Positions 34,054-46,780 of a stretch of 64,000 nucleotides of DNA are shown here, piece after piece. The DNA is from Cercis canadensis. Lineage: Eukaryota; Streptophyta; Magnoliopsida; Fabales; Fabaceae. The stretch is taken from the NCBI GenBank assembly GCA_003255065.1, contig QAOA01005709.1, positions 107,957 to 171,956 of the forward strand, read 5' to 3'. The translations under genes were made by a program, and so were the position numbers. The first letter of the stretch is position 1; each line of letters begins with the position of its first letter. The notes beneath the pieces are model-generated. The model was not told the origin of the DNA. It ran no database searches and saw only the letters and a program-made list of their open reading frames with translations.

Positions 34054-35554
34054 TTTTCCTTCATATCCTATTTGTATGTCTTGTATAGTAGTCTGTTTCT
34101 TCTCTATTCCTTGGTATGTGCTATCCTAAAGGCTATGTTTCAGAGCAAAGTAAAAAGGGAGAGAAAATGCAGTAATGAGGACGAGAGGGATAAAAATTAG
34201 AGGGTAGAAATTAATATGTTTAGAAAGTAGAGACCATCCTTTTCATTTTCTTTTTAAATTTCGTTTCTCACCCTTTTTATTTGCATAGCTGAAATGTTAA
34301 GATCAGCCACGCCTTCATGAATGTTAGCTGTTTTCATTAGCAACAGGAGTGTGCCTTTTTTGAATCAGCTTCATCTTGTAGGATCTGACTCAAGTTTAAT
34401 GCAGCAATGGCTAACTGCATTTTCTACACTATCTTCCTGCATTGAACACTGTTTAGCATGTCACCAAAAGTAACGAATCTCCAACTTTTGAATGCTACCA
34501 CAGATTTAGTTGGTTTAGGTTCAATTGGAAGCTTTGTTAATTACTTATATGACATCAATTTACTTGGGATTTACCAATCCCAACAAATCATAACAATTAG
34601 TTCAATACCCATGTAATGCACGAGCAAATAAATTCAAAAAGAAAGAAGGCATGTGAAAAGATAGAAAGGAAATAGAAAATGTAAAATAAAATAATGAGGG
34701 AGTGAATACACAATACTTAGATGAACACATTTTCAAGAAAATAATTCTTAATTAGTTATATAATATAAGAATTTAAATTTATTTATTATTTTTATTTTAA
34801 CAAATGAACACATCTCTTTATATATAACTCATTGTAAATGAGAGCTAGCTTAATTTAGCCATAAAAAATATATTGATAAGCCATCTTATATGAGATTACC
34901 TTTGGTTCTAACGCAACTTAATTAATTTTTAAATTTTTGCTTATTAAAAAGAAAAAAAAAACTCTTTATATAAAGACAAACAATAAATGCATTGCAAACA
35001 ATTTATTTTTTTTTTATCATAATTTGTTTTTAAATCCCTTAAGAATTAAATTATTTTTATATCAATTATCATCTCTTAATAACTTATTATCTTATATAAG
35101 TTGTTCATATTATGATTTTTCTTAGTTAATTTCACTCATAGCTTTTTATATTGTAATTAGTTTAAGAATCAATATGTTTTTTATTCTTTACAATTACTCT
35201 ACCCATCGATCTTAAAAGAAGATAAAATACTTTATTAGCTTTTATATTATTAAAAAATGCTATTTTATTTTTTTATATAAAATTAACCAGCCATCAAAAC
35301 ACACACACACATATATAAAGAGGAACAATGAAGCTGGGATCACTAAATAGAACTGGAGTATAAAACTGCTACAAACCAACCATCATGGGGCTGCAAATCC
35401 TCGGATAGTCACTGTCACAGTGCATGTAAAATTAACGTAACCTTCACTGTCACATAGGAAGGCTGAATCAAACATTCCACATGTAGACAAATGCAATTGA
35501 AGAGAGTGAACCCACAGTTCATATTTTGGGATTGGGAATATTGGTGTTCTGTTC
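34054..35554. other. AT-rich intergenic spacer
   Basis: Low-complexity AT-rich DNA, including a (CA)n run near 35299-35311. No coding similarity, RNA gene or clear transposon is seen. Confidence 0.6.
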
Positions 35555-35692
35555 ATGTCGCAGCTTCTTGTTCAAGGCCATGGCTTTTGGCTTCAGACCC
35601 TTTTGTATCGTGCTGTGCTTTCCAGAAAGGAGGAGCTTGATGAGCTCAATATGGCGAAGACAAGAGCAATTGGATCAAAACCTTCAAGTTAA
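35555..35692 (+). other. Orphan 45-codon open frame
   Basis: The frame begins MSQLLVQGHGFWLQTLLYRA and continues SRKEELDELNMAKTRAIG before a stop. Its helix-rich, protein-like composition stands out from the surrounding AT-rich DNA, and the open frame extends upstream of the ATG. I recognise no family. It could be an exon remnant of a lost gene. The overlapping 73-codon frame at 35526-35747 looks less protein-like. Confidence 0.25.
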
Positions 35693-36834
35693 ACACTTGA
35701 ATGCCCTCTTCAGCTTTTTGATGCCCTGCTGGTCCCAATTTATATAACTGCTTCAGGTTGGAGGAAGGTTGTTACTTTCTCAAATTTCGTTTTAGAATCT
35801 AATTCTTCAACTTCATTCTTTTCTACGAAATTTTCGTTTCTTCTTCCATGTTATATCTGGAGGATTTGATGTGTTAAAATTCGGCATTTATTTTTTAATA
35901 GGACTTTTTTGTTTTTGTTTGGAAGTTTAGCGATGCAATCCAAGCATGTCTGGATTTGGGGTTCCAAGATTATGAGACAAAGAAATTTGCCTGACATGGC
36001 TAGAATTTCACAGGTTTGATTTATTGGTTTAAAATCTCTCTCTCTCGTCTGTTTTTTAATTAACAATTGTGTTTCCTCAACAATCCAGAAAATAAAAGAA
36101 ATGGTAAAAGAAATTTGGTGACTTCAGGGTTTATAGGAAGCAATTTAAAGGAAATCTTAACCTTAACCCAGGAAAGTTTTAGTCCCTTACATGTTTTGAA
36201 AGAAAAGTAATTCAAGCACATGCTTACAATTCTTATTAGCCCCCAAAGTAGCACATCTGCACATGTATTAAAAAGTTAGTCATTACTAACAGCTTAAAAC
36301 CAAAAGAAGAAATCATGATAATAGATTTTCACATTTCATTCATTAGTACTGATATTGATTTGAGAACTTCCATGGTCCTATTACAGAATTGATAAGCAGA
36401 ATGGCCAAATGTTCTGTATATAGCTAGAGCTAAAAGGTATATATTTCAGTAAATGTTGAGGACTCTTTGTGACTTTCTTCTAGAGAATTGCAGCACTGTG
36501 TCACACAAAAGTGAAGATAAAGGTTGAATATGATGCCAATGATATTTATTCTTGCCTGCTCAGTAGTTCTATTTTCTCAATGATCTATATGCTTTTGTAC
36601 TATAGCAGGAATGATATATTTGGAGATCTGGCACCTCACTATTTATGTATGTGTACTTTTATGAACTAGGATACCATAGATCAGTGGCTTTGCAGTATTT
36701 GTGTTTGTTTGTTCACATTGTATAAGATAGCATACTAAAAAACTGTATTGCATATAAATCCTTATAGCATGCAAACTATCTGTTTTGCCTATAAATCTTG
36801 ATATGTGTCTTCTGCTGCCCATATGTTTTCACAT

Positions 36835-37295
36835 TGTTCAGCAGCCACCTATTTATGGAATAGTTTGTTTGGCATTTTTGGTGAATGTTCGGTGTGCCCC
36901 TTGAGTTTGGAGCAGTTTTTATTAATTAGTTTTAGAGGTTTTGGCAGGGGAAATTAATCTAACTTTTATGGCATTGTTGGGTTTATGTAGTTATTTGGTG
37001 CATTTGGTTGGAGCATGATGCTCATACTTTTAAATATATTTTGGACTTTGGAGTTGATTTGGAATAAGATTGCGCTTATGTCCTCTCTTTGGTGTATGCC
37101 CATGGTCTTTTCAAGGGAGTTTCCCTTCCAGATATACAGAGATATTGGACAGCATTATAGCACTGATGTTTTTGTGTTTTACTTCTGTTTTATCTTTTTG
37201 TGTTTTGGTTTGGGAGGATATCTTATCCTCCTTTATTTTTGTACTCCTTCCTTTCTCGTCTTAAATAAAATTTCTTCTTTTATCCAAAATAAAGA
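36835..37295 (+). mobile_element. 5'-truncated LINE fragment, second copy
   Basis: The plus strand has ATYLWNSLFGIFGEC, LLISFRGFGRG, then after frame damage LIWNKIALMSSLWCMP, aligning with the LINE tail at 16.9-17.3 kb. The 3' UTR carries a perfect hairpin GGAGGATATCTTATCCTCC near 37214. It lies upstream of the MBD gene and is older than the first copy, judging by its stops. Confidence 0.75.
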
Positions 37296-37799
37296 TCTTA
37301 GGTGACATCATTGTGACGTTGGTTCTCATGTCTGTTTTCACTATTTAGGTTACTTTCCCTCCCATTAGTTAGTCTGTATTACCATGAGGTGTTCCCCTTT
37401 TTGTCAGTAATTTCTAGAGGATCCACACCTTAATTTCCTGTCTTGGGGAGATTATAATTGGATTCTTAACAGAAATGGTAACATGACTTATTTTTATAAT
37501 GCTTTTCTCTGAATTGGCATCAGTTCATTTCTTTAAGACCTTCTAGTTAAGGATACTGGGTTTAGTTCACTGCATCTCATCAGCGAGCCAAATAAATGGC
37601 AAGGGAAATTGTAACGTTCATGCATAAATTGATTGCTAAAGACAACACGTAATATTGGAGGCGTCTTTTCTGTTTCTATCATTTCCTTTTACCATCTTGT
37701 CCTCATCATAAACCTTGAGTTAAAAAGCTTCCCCGAGCGAAGTGGGAGAAAGAAGAGAATTTTCACGATTTTCTTCTAGGAAAAACGTCTGTGGCTGAT

Positions 37800-40700
37800 A
37801 TGGAAGACATGAATTCATCGCGGCCAATTCCTACTGGATGGACTTTCAAAAGTGAAGTGCAAAAGGATGGCTCTCTTCTCTCGGTATTTGAAAATCTCCT
37901 CTGTATTCTTCAATTATTTATGATATTACTGAGCTCTAGTAAAATCAATCAATTTTTTGACTTGCTTTAATTTTGATCTGAGTGTGGAGTTATCTTTTAA
38001 TGGGTGATTGATTCCATTCATTTTATTTTGTAAATTCAGTTTGTATTGCCTATCTGGTTATGCTTCTAATTGACTTCTAAATGTCGTATCTACTTATTTA
38101 ATATTGGAATTCTGAATTTTTTCTTGTTTCAATTGAAAATACTAACATGCTATCGCTGACATATTTGGATGAATGTAGTAGGAGAGGGTTTTTTTCTTTT
38201 TTTTCAATTACAAAACAAAAAGAACATCCTTGATTCCTTTCATGAAATTTAAATCACATGCTACCTTTGCTTGTATCGAAGAGGGTAATTTTGTAAATGT
38301 AATCTTAGATGTCAGCAAGAAGCTAGGTGACTGTTAGCCATGTGGATGGCCGCATTTTTCAGTGACTGTTCAAAATAGATTCACTACCTAAGCCTTTGAA
38401 CTTTGGTGTGACATGGCTGATTGGATTAGAGCCTGAGCATAGGGTGCTTCCTCTCAGCAGTGCTTTGAGCTATAACTTGTTAACTGGTGCTAAATAAACT
38501 GTCCTAGGCATGCCCTCTGCCCACCTAAGTTGTAGTCTGTCTCCAGAAGAGCTATATGCTATACCAAACCCTTACTGGTTTCTGGAGGACTTCATGATGA
38601 AGATATTTATATGCCTCAGTTGCTTATATAATCCTTGGTTATCATTCCTTAGGACTTGCTATCTTTTGCTGTTTCCAAATTTCCCTGTCTGAGGCTTCCT
38701 CATCTTCCTTGTACTGACCACCATATTCTTGTATTAAGTATAAGAAATGAAGAGTTACTGGAAGAGAAAATTGTTATATTTGAGGTGATCAGTGATGGTT
38801 GAAATAAGATAGAATAGCAGACATAAAGTGATAGTTAAAATTGTTATTCGCATCAAATAAGTTACTCATTGCTCTGTGCTGGTTCCTAAATAATATGACG
38901 TTTCTGGAATCCAAATGCTAAAAAATGAATTTTTGACAAGAGATGAAGTTTTTGACAACCGACAAGGGAAGGCCTAAAGTATATTCCTCCTGGCTCCAAC
39001 ATTACATTCTCATCTGGAATACAAGTTGGAATTGTCTTCTTGTAATTTTTAGTGAGGTGAACTTGCTGTATGAAGGTGGGTATAATTGCACCTTCATTTG
39101 TTTTGGGGTAAAATTGAATTTTATTAAACCAGTAGATAACCGTTTTTCTTGATAGAAAAAATCATGTGAACCACTTACTGTAATAATTTTCAATTTATAT
39201 GAGGTTAGGGTTGTAATATATATACATCCTTTACTCGGTATGATTCTTTTGATATGGTATTGTTACATAACTGATGAGATTTTCTTGGAATTTATGATAT
39301 TAGTTATACAGAATGTGGTTTAAGCCCCTACAAGTACTCTTCTATGCCTATTATGATGGACTTCCCTAAATGAGCAGTACATTTTACTTGCATGGGCGTT
39401 TACTAACATGGACCATGCAATCTAGCTAAAAGTGGAAATGTAATGGAGAATTTAGCAGTGTAGCTAATTTAGATGGGAGGAAAAAGAAAATGGTGAATTA
39501 CATGGTATTTATTCTTCAGTTCAATAAAACTAGAATGTGGTCCCAGAATAGGAAAGTTTGTGTTTAATTCAAATTCCCTTTGTTAGTTTCATTGTTTACA
39601 GTTGTACTCCTCTCTCTTAGTCCTGTTTGTTTCCTTGATGTACTTGTAACATTGATTGAAACGAAACAACAACATCACAAATTAAAGTCAAAGAGTGGAA
39701 ACATGAACAAACAGATTGTTCAAAACATCCTTTTCTTCTCCTGTATAGACCCTTCTTATCTGCAAAAGGTCAAATTGATTTCTATAATCAAACTCTCCCT
39801 AGCATGGTTGCATTTGGTATGGGAGCCTGAAATGCAACTGTGATATTGCCATAATGTGGTAAAACACATGGAAACTCTTCTTGTCCTGTAAAATCCTTAT
39901 CTAAGTGGGATTGAGAGGACATCCAAAAGAAATCATGCTGATCTTCATGGAATTGAAGGCCAAGTTGGTGGGAGAATGCTTAATAAATCTAGGAAGAATT
40001 GGTGGTTCTTGAAAAGTCAATTTGTGAATTCTCTTTGCATGTAATATGGTCGTAAGAATTAGAAGAAAGCAGGTAGCATATGACAGAAATTAAAATCACA
40101 ATGAGAGCTTTGTTGGTGTAAGACCATTGTCAAAGTGTAACCTTTACTCTGATGAAATTACTATTAAGCAAATAGATTAGTACCAATGTTTATGTGTGGT
40201 TTGGCAAGACTGGAAAGTGGGATTAGGTTTTACTGGAATCTGTATTAATTTCTTACATGACTACATTAATTTATTGAGATTTACCAGTCACAACAAATGT
40301 GAATGATGGAAAGCAAATTGACAAGACCGCCTCCTACTATTGTTGGACCATGGAGGATTAGGCTTATGGGGAATTTTGACTTCAAAGTTTGCTCCCAGAA
40401 TGTAGGCTGGTGATGGAAAAAGGTTTTGTATTAAAAGAATGAGGTTTTGAAAATAAGAAAATTAGTATTAGATACAGAGATGCAGAGATAGTGAGGAATT
40501 AAAAGACACATGATAAATTGGGGGAATGATAATCAGAAATACAACACCTATCAAAGAGTCTAATTGTTAATAGGTATGGTTTCTTCCTTCATATTGTTTA
40601 ATATTTATCTATTGAGGGGGTTTTCTCCATGGCATCAGAGTAATATTTTACATGCACCAACATTTTCTTTAATCTTAAGAAGTATCCGTAAGGTTAGGCC

Positions 40701-42252
40701 TTGGGGTTTGTTTAAGAAAGTTCCAAACAGTCACTTAAGTGTGTCTTTCTGGCTTTAATCCTACTTGGCATAGTTGCTATTATAAAAGATTTGCTAGCTG
40801 AAGAGGGAGGAGAAAAGGAATAAAAATGAAACTGCATTTCATCTTATAATTCATTAATTTGTTGTTAAGCCTTTATTAGCCCTTCTCATTATCGAAGTGG
40901 AGACACTTGCAATGAGAGCAGTTCTGTATCATTTCTCTGACACAGAAGGCAGATTACTATTAGTAATCCAGGTAGAAAGAAAAGCATAGATATTCTCAAC
41001 AAATGGAATCGTTTATAAATGTCTCAGTTGAGTGACTGTCTTTAATGTTTCTCTATTGCAGTGCTATTGTTATCCAGGTACTATGCAGGAGTATAAAACC
41101 TATGATGACCTCATGCGATATGTGGAATATGCTATGGCAGCAAAACTTGGCCCCTATGCACCGGTGGTGGTGAGTTTGATCATTTGACGTGGATAGTTTG
41201 TACAAAAGATGTGGTGTCTTTGATTATGTGAACTTCATTTTATGCATTGTTCTTATCAGTCATGGGATTATTCATCCATTTTCTTGCAATTGTTTGTTGT
41301 ACTGTGGGTTTTAGGGTACTCCGTGGCAGTGTCAATTGACTTTTTAGAATATTCTTATGCTCCGGGAAACTTGTCCTCAGTTCTCTAGCTTCATGAATTT
41401 TACTCTTGTTTTGTTTTTTTCCTATGTTTTAGGAGGTTTTCTTGTCCTCCGTCCTTGTAATCTTTCCTCTCTGTCAAATATCTTGCTATATAAGAAAAAA
41501 CATGGACTATTTTATCCTTTAGGTGGGGTTTCATGTAAGAATATCAACCTCTAACCCCATTCCATCTTATGTCTATTTCTCGTTCCAGAAATCTAATTCA
41601 TGCAAACGTAAGAAGAAAGACACAAAAGACACCGTCCCCACCAAATTGAGGAAGAAATCTGGTTCATCAAGAGGGAGGAAACCATCATCAGTATCAAGAT
41701 CAAATTCAAAATCATTGACTGATGATCAGAGTAAATTTCTGAACTAAACTTTTTCAAAATTACAGTGTTTATTTGTCTGTGCTCATGTGCGCTCATAGCT
41801 CCGTCTGTATTATTTCTTTTCCAATAATTCTAGGATAGAATCCGAGGCAAAATCATGGGATTATGTTGTTGGTTTAATTTAATTGAAGTGACTTTCTGAG
41901 CACCACGTCAGTTCCACTCTTAGTCATACATGCATGAACTTTCACTAAAAAATGTGATATTTATGCTACAGAATGGCATGCTTCTATGATTTACCCTCAT
42001 TGTACACTATGAATGATTCAACATATGTTTCTGTCAGAGATAGCAGTTGAGTCACCTCCAGGAAATGAAAGTGACATGGAAGAAGATCCTGAGGAGAGGA
42101 CTGTGTCAGATAGTTGTAGAACTGATACTGATCCCAGTAAAACTGAGAATGCAGAGGAGCCGGTTACTAATGAAGACAAGGATGCAGAAAGAACTGATTT
42201 CAAATCCACTAAAACTTGGAGTGAAGAGGAAACTGCGGTTGAACTGGAATAG
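37800..42252 (+). CDS. Small methyl-CpG-binding-domain (MBD) protein
   Basis: Four exons (37800-37883, 41062-41169, 41589-41730, 42038-42252) total 549 nt, 182 residues. The MBD spans about residues 8-60: RPIPTGWTFKSEVQKDGSLL, CYCYPGTMQEYKTYDDLMRY and VEYAMAAKLGPYAP, with the typical P-x-GW opening and a middle strand with Tyr. A strongly basic Lys/Ser segment follows (CKRKKKDTKDT, KLRKKSGSSRGRKPS), probably nuclear-localising. The C-terminus is acidic (ESDMEEDPEERTVSD, WSEEETAVELE). Plant MBDs bind DNA in chromatin, some at methylated CG; whether this one prefers methylated DNA cannot be read here. Intron 1 is 3.2 kb; intron 2 carries a LINE-tail relic. Met37800 is the first in-frame ATG after a possible upstream acceptor at 37779, so an upstream exon is not excluded. 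Confidence 0.8.
41320..41515 (+). mobile_element. LINE 3'-tail relic
   Basis: GGAGG-TTTTCTTGT-CCTCC at about 41431 and the flanking pyrimidine-rich sequence resemble the 3' UTR of the LINE copies at 17.3 and 37.2 kb. It lies in MBD intron 2. No coding part survives clearly. Confidence 0.45.
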
Positions 42253-42934
42253 GCTCCAAATGCCAAAACTCATGTCTCAAAGGCTGATGATGAAGCCACC
42301 TCTTGACTCATAATAATATCTGTTAGCTCATTATAAACCATCCATTTGCTACCAGAGGCTTTGTTTTTGTGGCTTTTCCTTTTCCCTTTTTTTTGGAAGA
42401 TTGTGCTTATTGATACCTTTTCTCTATGATGGATTTTTCATATGAAAAATTTTCATGTTTGGTGGTTAAATAAATATCTTTCAGTTCATTGGAAATTTGC
42501 CGTCTGTTCCTTTCCAATTCTGCACTTTGCAAAAAATTGGATCATTCGGAACTCAATCGTTCCAAGATTAATTGAAATCTTTAGCTCTTGAAGGGTTCAA
42601 TTTGCTTTGTAATCTCCAACATGATTTTGATAATACAAGGGAAATGGTCTCTGCAATCAAAGCTTTCAAAGAGAGAAAACATCATTAACCTTCTACTGAA
42701 ACAATAACTTTTGATCATCTCTCGTTCTTCCTTAATTTTTCCACGCAATCTAATTTTTACCTTTAATTTTGATCCCTCCTGCTCTTGTCAAACAACATCC
42801 ATAGCCTTGGCCAATTTAGATTGAGGTGTTCTCTATGTCTTCCAAGAAAATAGCACAAAAAAAACAAAAAAGCACAAGAAAATAGCACACTCGAAATTCG
42901 AAAACAATGCAGTTATCAAAATTCCTTCATCCAC
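42253..42934. other. Convergent 3' flanks of MBD and C2 genes
   Basis: The MBD 3' UTR and the 3' flank of the minus-strand C2 gene meet here. No other feature is recognised. Confidence 0.6.
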
Positions 42935-44346
42935 TTAGATCTCTGATTCGTTCCATCCACCATAATTCTCCTCAATGCTTCTCTGCAACCACAAGTTAAT
43001 GGTGAATTGGACCATGGCACTAACAATTTGAGCTTCAAAAGTGCAAGCCTTATAAATGTTATATAGCATTCTTTTCCTCCATATAAAATAGTTATATTAA
43101 AAAAATTAATTAACACAAATGTATATCTCAAAATTCGTTTTAAATGATAAGAATACGAAAGAATAGAGATTCTAAATTAGAAACCAATCATTCTAAAAGT
43201 TAAGGAGGTATTTTGTATACTAACATACTCTTAAGTGAAGCTAAGATACTCCGAGATATAAATTATTAAGATTTCTGTGTTTGATACGACAATAAAAAAT
43301 TTCACTCGAGATTAATAAATGACATAAGTAATGAAAGAGGATATGAATTTACCTCAGCTTCAGGGTTGAAAGTGAGAGCCACCTTAATCTCCCCACAATA
43401 CTCTTGGTCCTTGACAACATTGTAAGCAGTTTCTGGGAGGCTACCCTCAGCAAACACTGCTTCTAAAGGAATTCTGCGAAGAAAATGCAGTTTAGTGTAT
43501 CAAATGCCCTGCAACATCTACTATTTGTATTGTATCAACACAAATACTCGGTGCACATGAAAAATGCAAATTATAAATAAGAAAAAAGAATGTGTGTGAA
43601 AAGTAGATTTTGACTGACGTTGCATCGCCAAGAAAATCATCACTAGAAAAATTTTCTTTATCCATTATCTTGAGATTAAGTTCAGAAGCACTGTCAGAAA
43701 CTGTGAATAGAAAGGTCTGGTTCCATTGTGTGTCAGATCCTCCGTCTGCATATTACAGTACAGTAAAAAAAAAAGTTACCAGAGAGAAGATGATCATGAA
43801 GCAAATTGATAGTGAATTAAGTTGGCCAAAACTTACTTTCAGCTACAGTGCTTTTGTGCTCCTGTGACCGATATGAGAGAATCACATAAGGATCTATGTT
43901 GGCTGCTCATCAAGAACCAACCCATTAGAAGATGATCTTCACTAATTTGAATTGTTAAATTCATGATCATGAGTCAGCATATGCAGATTAAAACCAGTGA
44001 TGAATTACTATATCTTCAGAGGGAAAAAAAAAAACCCATTAATCCCAACTCCCAAAGGTTAAATCTGATAGATTAATAAGCAAATACAGATATTTGACAA
44101 GAAATATCTAGATTCAGCCACCTTAAGAGGAAAAAATTCTTATGTAATTGAAAATTGAGAGGTGAGAAAGAAAATTTTCTGATCAACATCCAGCAAAAGG
44201 AGAATGAAACAGAGGAGATGATTTCTATATAACATTTCTGATGATGAATATAAGGTATCAATGTATTTGTATCACTTACAGAGAAAATCATTGTTTTCAA
44301 TGCCTTTGGCGCTGATCAAAACAACTTCAAGCGTTCCGCGAGGCAT
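42935..44346 (-). CDS. Single C2-domain protein (elicitor-responsive/phloem-protein type), copy 1
   Basis: Five exons (44280-44346, 43837-43902, 43619-43745, 43353-43473, 42935-42982) give 429 nt, 142 residues. The whole protein is one C2 domain, a Ca2+-dependent membrane-lipid binding module: MPRGTLEVVLISAKGIENND, DPYVILSYRSQEHKSTVAE, WNQTFLFTVSD, KIMDKENFSSDDFLGDAT, ETAYNVVKDQEYCGEIKVAL and TFNPEAE. Acidic residues of the calcium loops (DPY near residue 27; DKE and DD in the third loop) are largely present. It ends YGGWNESEI. No signal peptide or membrane segment is visible. Similar plant proteins are soluble and respond to elicitors. A tandem paralogue with the same exon structure lies 1.1 kb upstream. 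Confidence 0.9.
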
Positions 44347-45485
44347 GTTTCCCTTTGCAGAGAGATTTCAACGATCTCAAAGATGATTCTTACAATCTCA
44401 CTCTCTCTCCTTGTTTGGTGACTTTTTGGTGACTTTCTGAAGAATGGGATCCCTGAAGCAATTTTCTATATAAACACTACTAATTGGTTTGAGTTGGATT
44501 TTGGCTGTACTGGACGTTTATTTTCCTTTCTTTGGATCTATTATTATTTTATTAAATACTTCCCCTCAAAGTCTCCCCTTCCATGAACCATCTTGTTGCC
44601 ATTTGACACTTGCTGTTGTATGTTTTCACTATTTTCATATTAAAAAAAAAATCCTTGAATATTTTTATTTAAATTATAATCAGCATACAATGCACTCAAT
44701 TAAGCTTACCTAATCATTTTTTTTTTTTATATGTAATAGAGTGATGAGTGTAAAATTTTATCTTTATTTAATTGATCGTGAGACTAATTTTATTTGAGAG
44801 TTAGAGTAATTATAATTTTTTTTCTTCCAACAATGTTCTCATTAAATCTCAAACCATTGGCCACCCCTAAGAGTACACGCCCAAAATTCAATTTGCTAAC
44901 AATTGAATCATGATACTAATATAAACTTTGATGGGATTTAGGCCAACCTGCTAAGCACTCAAGCCAAAGCCCATAATCACCGCTCTCATAATTATGCTTG
45001 TCAACACCTTTAAAATGAACAATTTTTTGATAACTAGATGCTTACACGTGTTAATTTAGCCATATAATAGTAGGGATCAAAATTTGCCTTTGTGAGCGAA
45101 AAGTTCCTTTTATCTTCTTGTCTCTTTCTTGCCCATCATGACTTTGTTAACTTTTCTAATTTCATTGGATTGAACACTGTTGTACTACCATGTTACCAAC
45201 CATCAGATTTTAAAATCTGTTACTCTTTTCTTCACAGCTTTGAGCGCTTAACGAAGATGAAATCTAAATTTATTCAATTTGTTTAGAGTGCTCAAAAAAA
45301 GAACAGAGCCATCAAATTCAAAACTAACAAAAATCACAGAAACAATAGATAGAGTAATTGACTAGGAAAAGGTAATGTAAAAATTGCAGGTGAACTGCAC
45401 TCCTTCTTTAATAGAATGTTCTATGTGACATAAAACCTTTTATTCTTTGCTAGAAATTATCTTATTCTTTCTAAGGCCTTAGCTT
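44347..45485. other. Spacer between tandem C2 genes
   Basis: Promoter of copy 1 (leader with a CT run near 44400) and 3' flank of copy 2. AT-rich; no other feature is seen. Confidence 0.6.
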
Positions 45486-46780
45486 TTAGATCTCCTCCTC
45501 TGTAACTGCTTCTCTCCATCCACCATAGCTTCCCTCCTCTTCTTCACCCAGGCCACTACCTCTCTGCAACCAAAGGTACAAACAATTAAAGCATCTAAAG
45601 TTTAGGTCTTGAACAAGTTTAGTCTGATATGACTTTACCTCAGGAGTAAAAGTGAGAGCCACCTTAATTTCCCCCCAATATTCCTGGTCCTTCACAACAA
45701 CGTAAGCAGTTTCTGGTATGCTCCCATTAACAAACGCTGGCTCTAAGAAAATTCTGTATATGAAAAATGCAATTTTGGATGTCAAACACCATATTTGGGA
45801 ATATGAGAATGCAATTACAAATCAAAAAACTCCAAGTTAAAGGAGAGTTAAAAGGTAATACTCACTTTGTCTCAGCAACAAAATCATCCTTAGTGAAAGT
45901 ATCTTTGTCCATTATCCTCAGACTAAGTTCTGAAACACTATCAGAAACTGTGAACAGAAAGCTTTCGTTCCATTGTGGGTTTGATCCTGAACATGCCATT
46001 GATAATACACTAATCAAGCCACCAATCACTAGAGAGGAGATGGCAAAGAAGTAAAGAAAGAGTGAAGTTGGCCAGAAATGCACCTTTAGCTACACTGCTT
46101 CTGTGCTCCTGTGTTCTATATGTAAGAATCACATACGGATCTGTTTTTGCTGCTCGTTAAGAACAAATCCATCAAAAAATGATTCTTGACTAGTTTAAAT
46201 TGTTAAATTCATGAGTCAACATCTACTGACTAAAATTACCAGTCAATTACATTAAAGAAAAAGGGGGAGAAACCCATTAATTAAAAAAAAATAAACTTCT
46301 CAATGTGAAATCTGCATGTATAATATAGGCTGAAAATTACAGAAATTGCAGAACAAAACTCAACATCTATATCCAACTATCTTAAGATGAAATGTAAAAG
46401 TAATATATGATTATTGCATTATTAATTCATTATTTTTGCAATGGAATCTACTTGTAAATTTTGAGGACTACCAATAACACCAAATCTAACAGGGAAAAAT
46501 AGCATCATTCACAATCGCCACTTGCCATATTAAACAAAATACCATTCAGACATAAGAAAAGCAAATTTCTCATCCATAGTTTTCAAGCAGAAATTTCAAT
46601 GAAACAAAGCAAAACATTTGCATATAGGAATTACACAGTGCTCAACCATCGGAACGTTTCCTTAGGACGCACATACATGTAACTACTAATGTACTTATCG
46701 TTATAATACTTACAGAGAAAATCAGTGTGGGCAAGGCCCTTGGCACTGACCAAGATAACTTCAAGTGTTCCACGAGGCAT
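45486..46780 (-). CDS. Single C2-domain protein, tandem copy 2
   Basis: Five exons (46714-46780, 46084-46149, 45866-45986, 45639-45753, 45486-45563) give 447 nt, 148 residues. Exons 1 and 2 have exactly the same lengths as in copy 1, proving tandem duplication. The C2 domain reads MPRGTLEVILVSAKGLAHTD, DPYVILTYRTQEHRSSVAK, NPQWNESFLFTVSDSVSEL, RIMDKDTFTKDDFVAETK and VALTFTPE. The third calcium loop (DKDTFTKDD) is more complete than in copy 1. The C-terminus is longer and acidic, with EEEEGSYGGW and TEEEI. Donor and acceptor sites are all GT-AG. Likely role: Ca2+-dependent membrane binding in stress signalling, inferred from family. Confidence 0.9.

Noticed and set aside
42047-42313. 88-codon plus ORF overlapping MBD exon 4
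   Set aside because: Frame shadow of the real MBD C-terminus, which continues in phase from exon 3.
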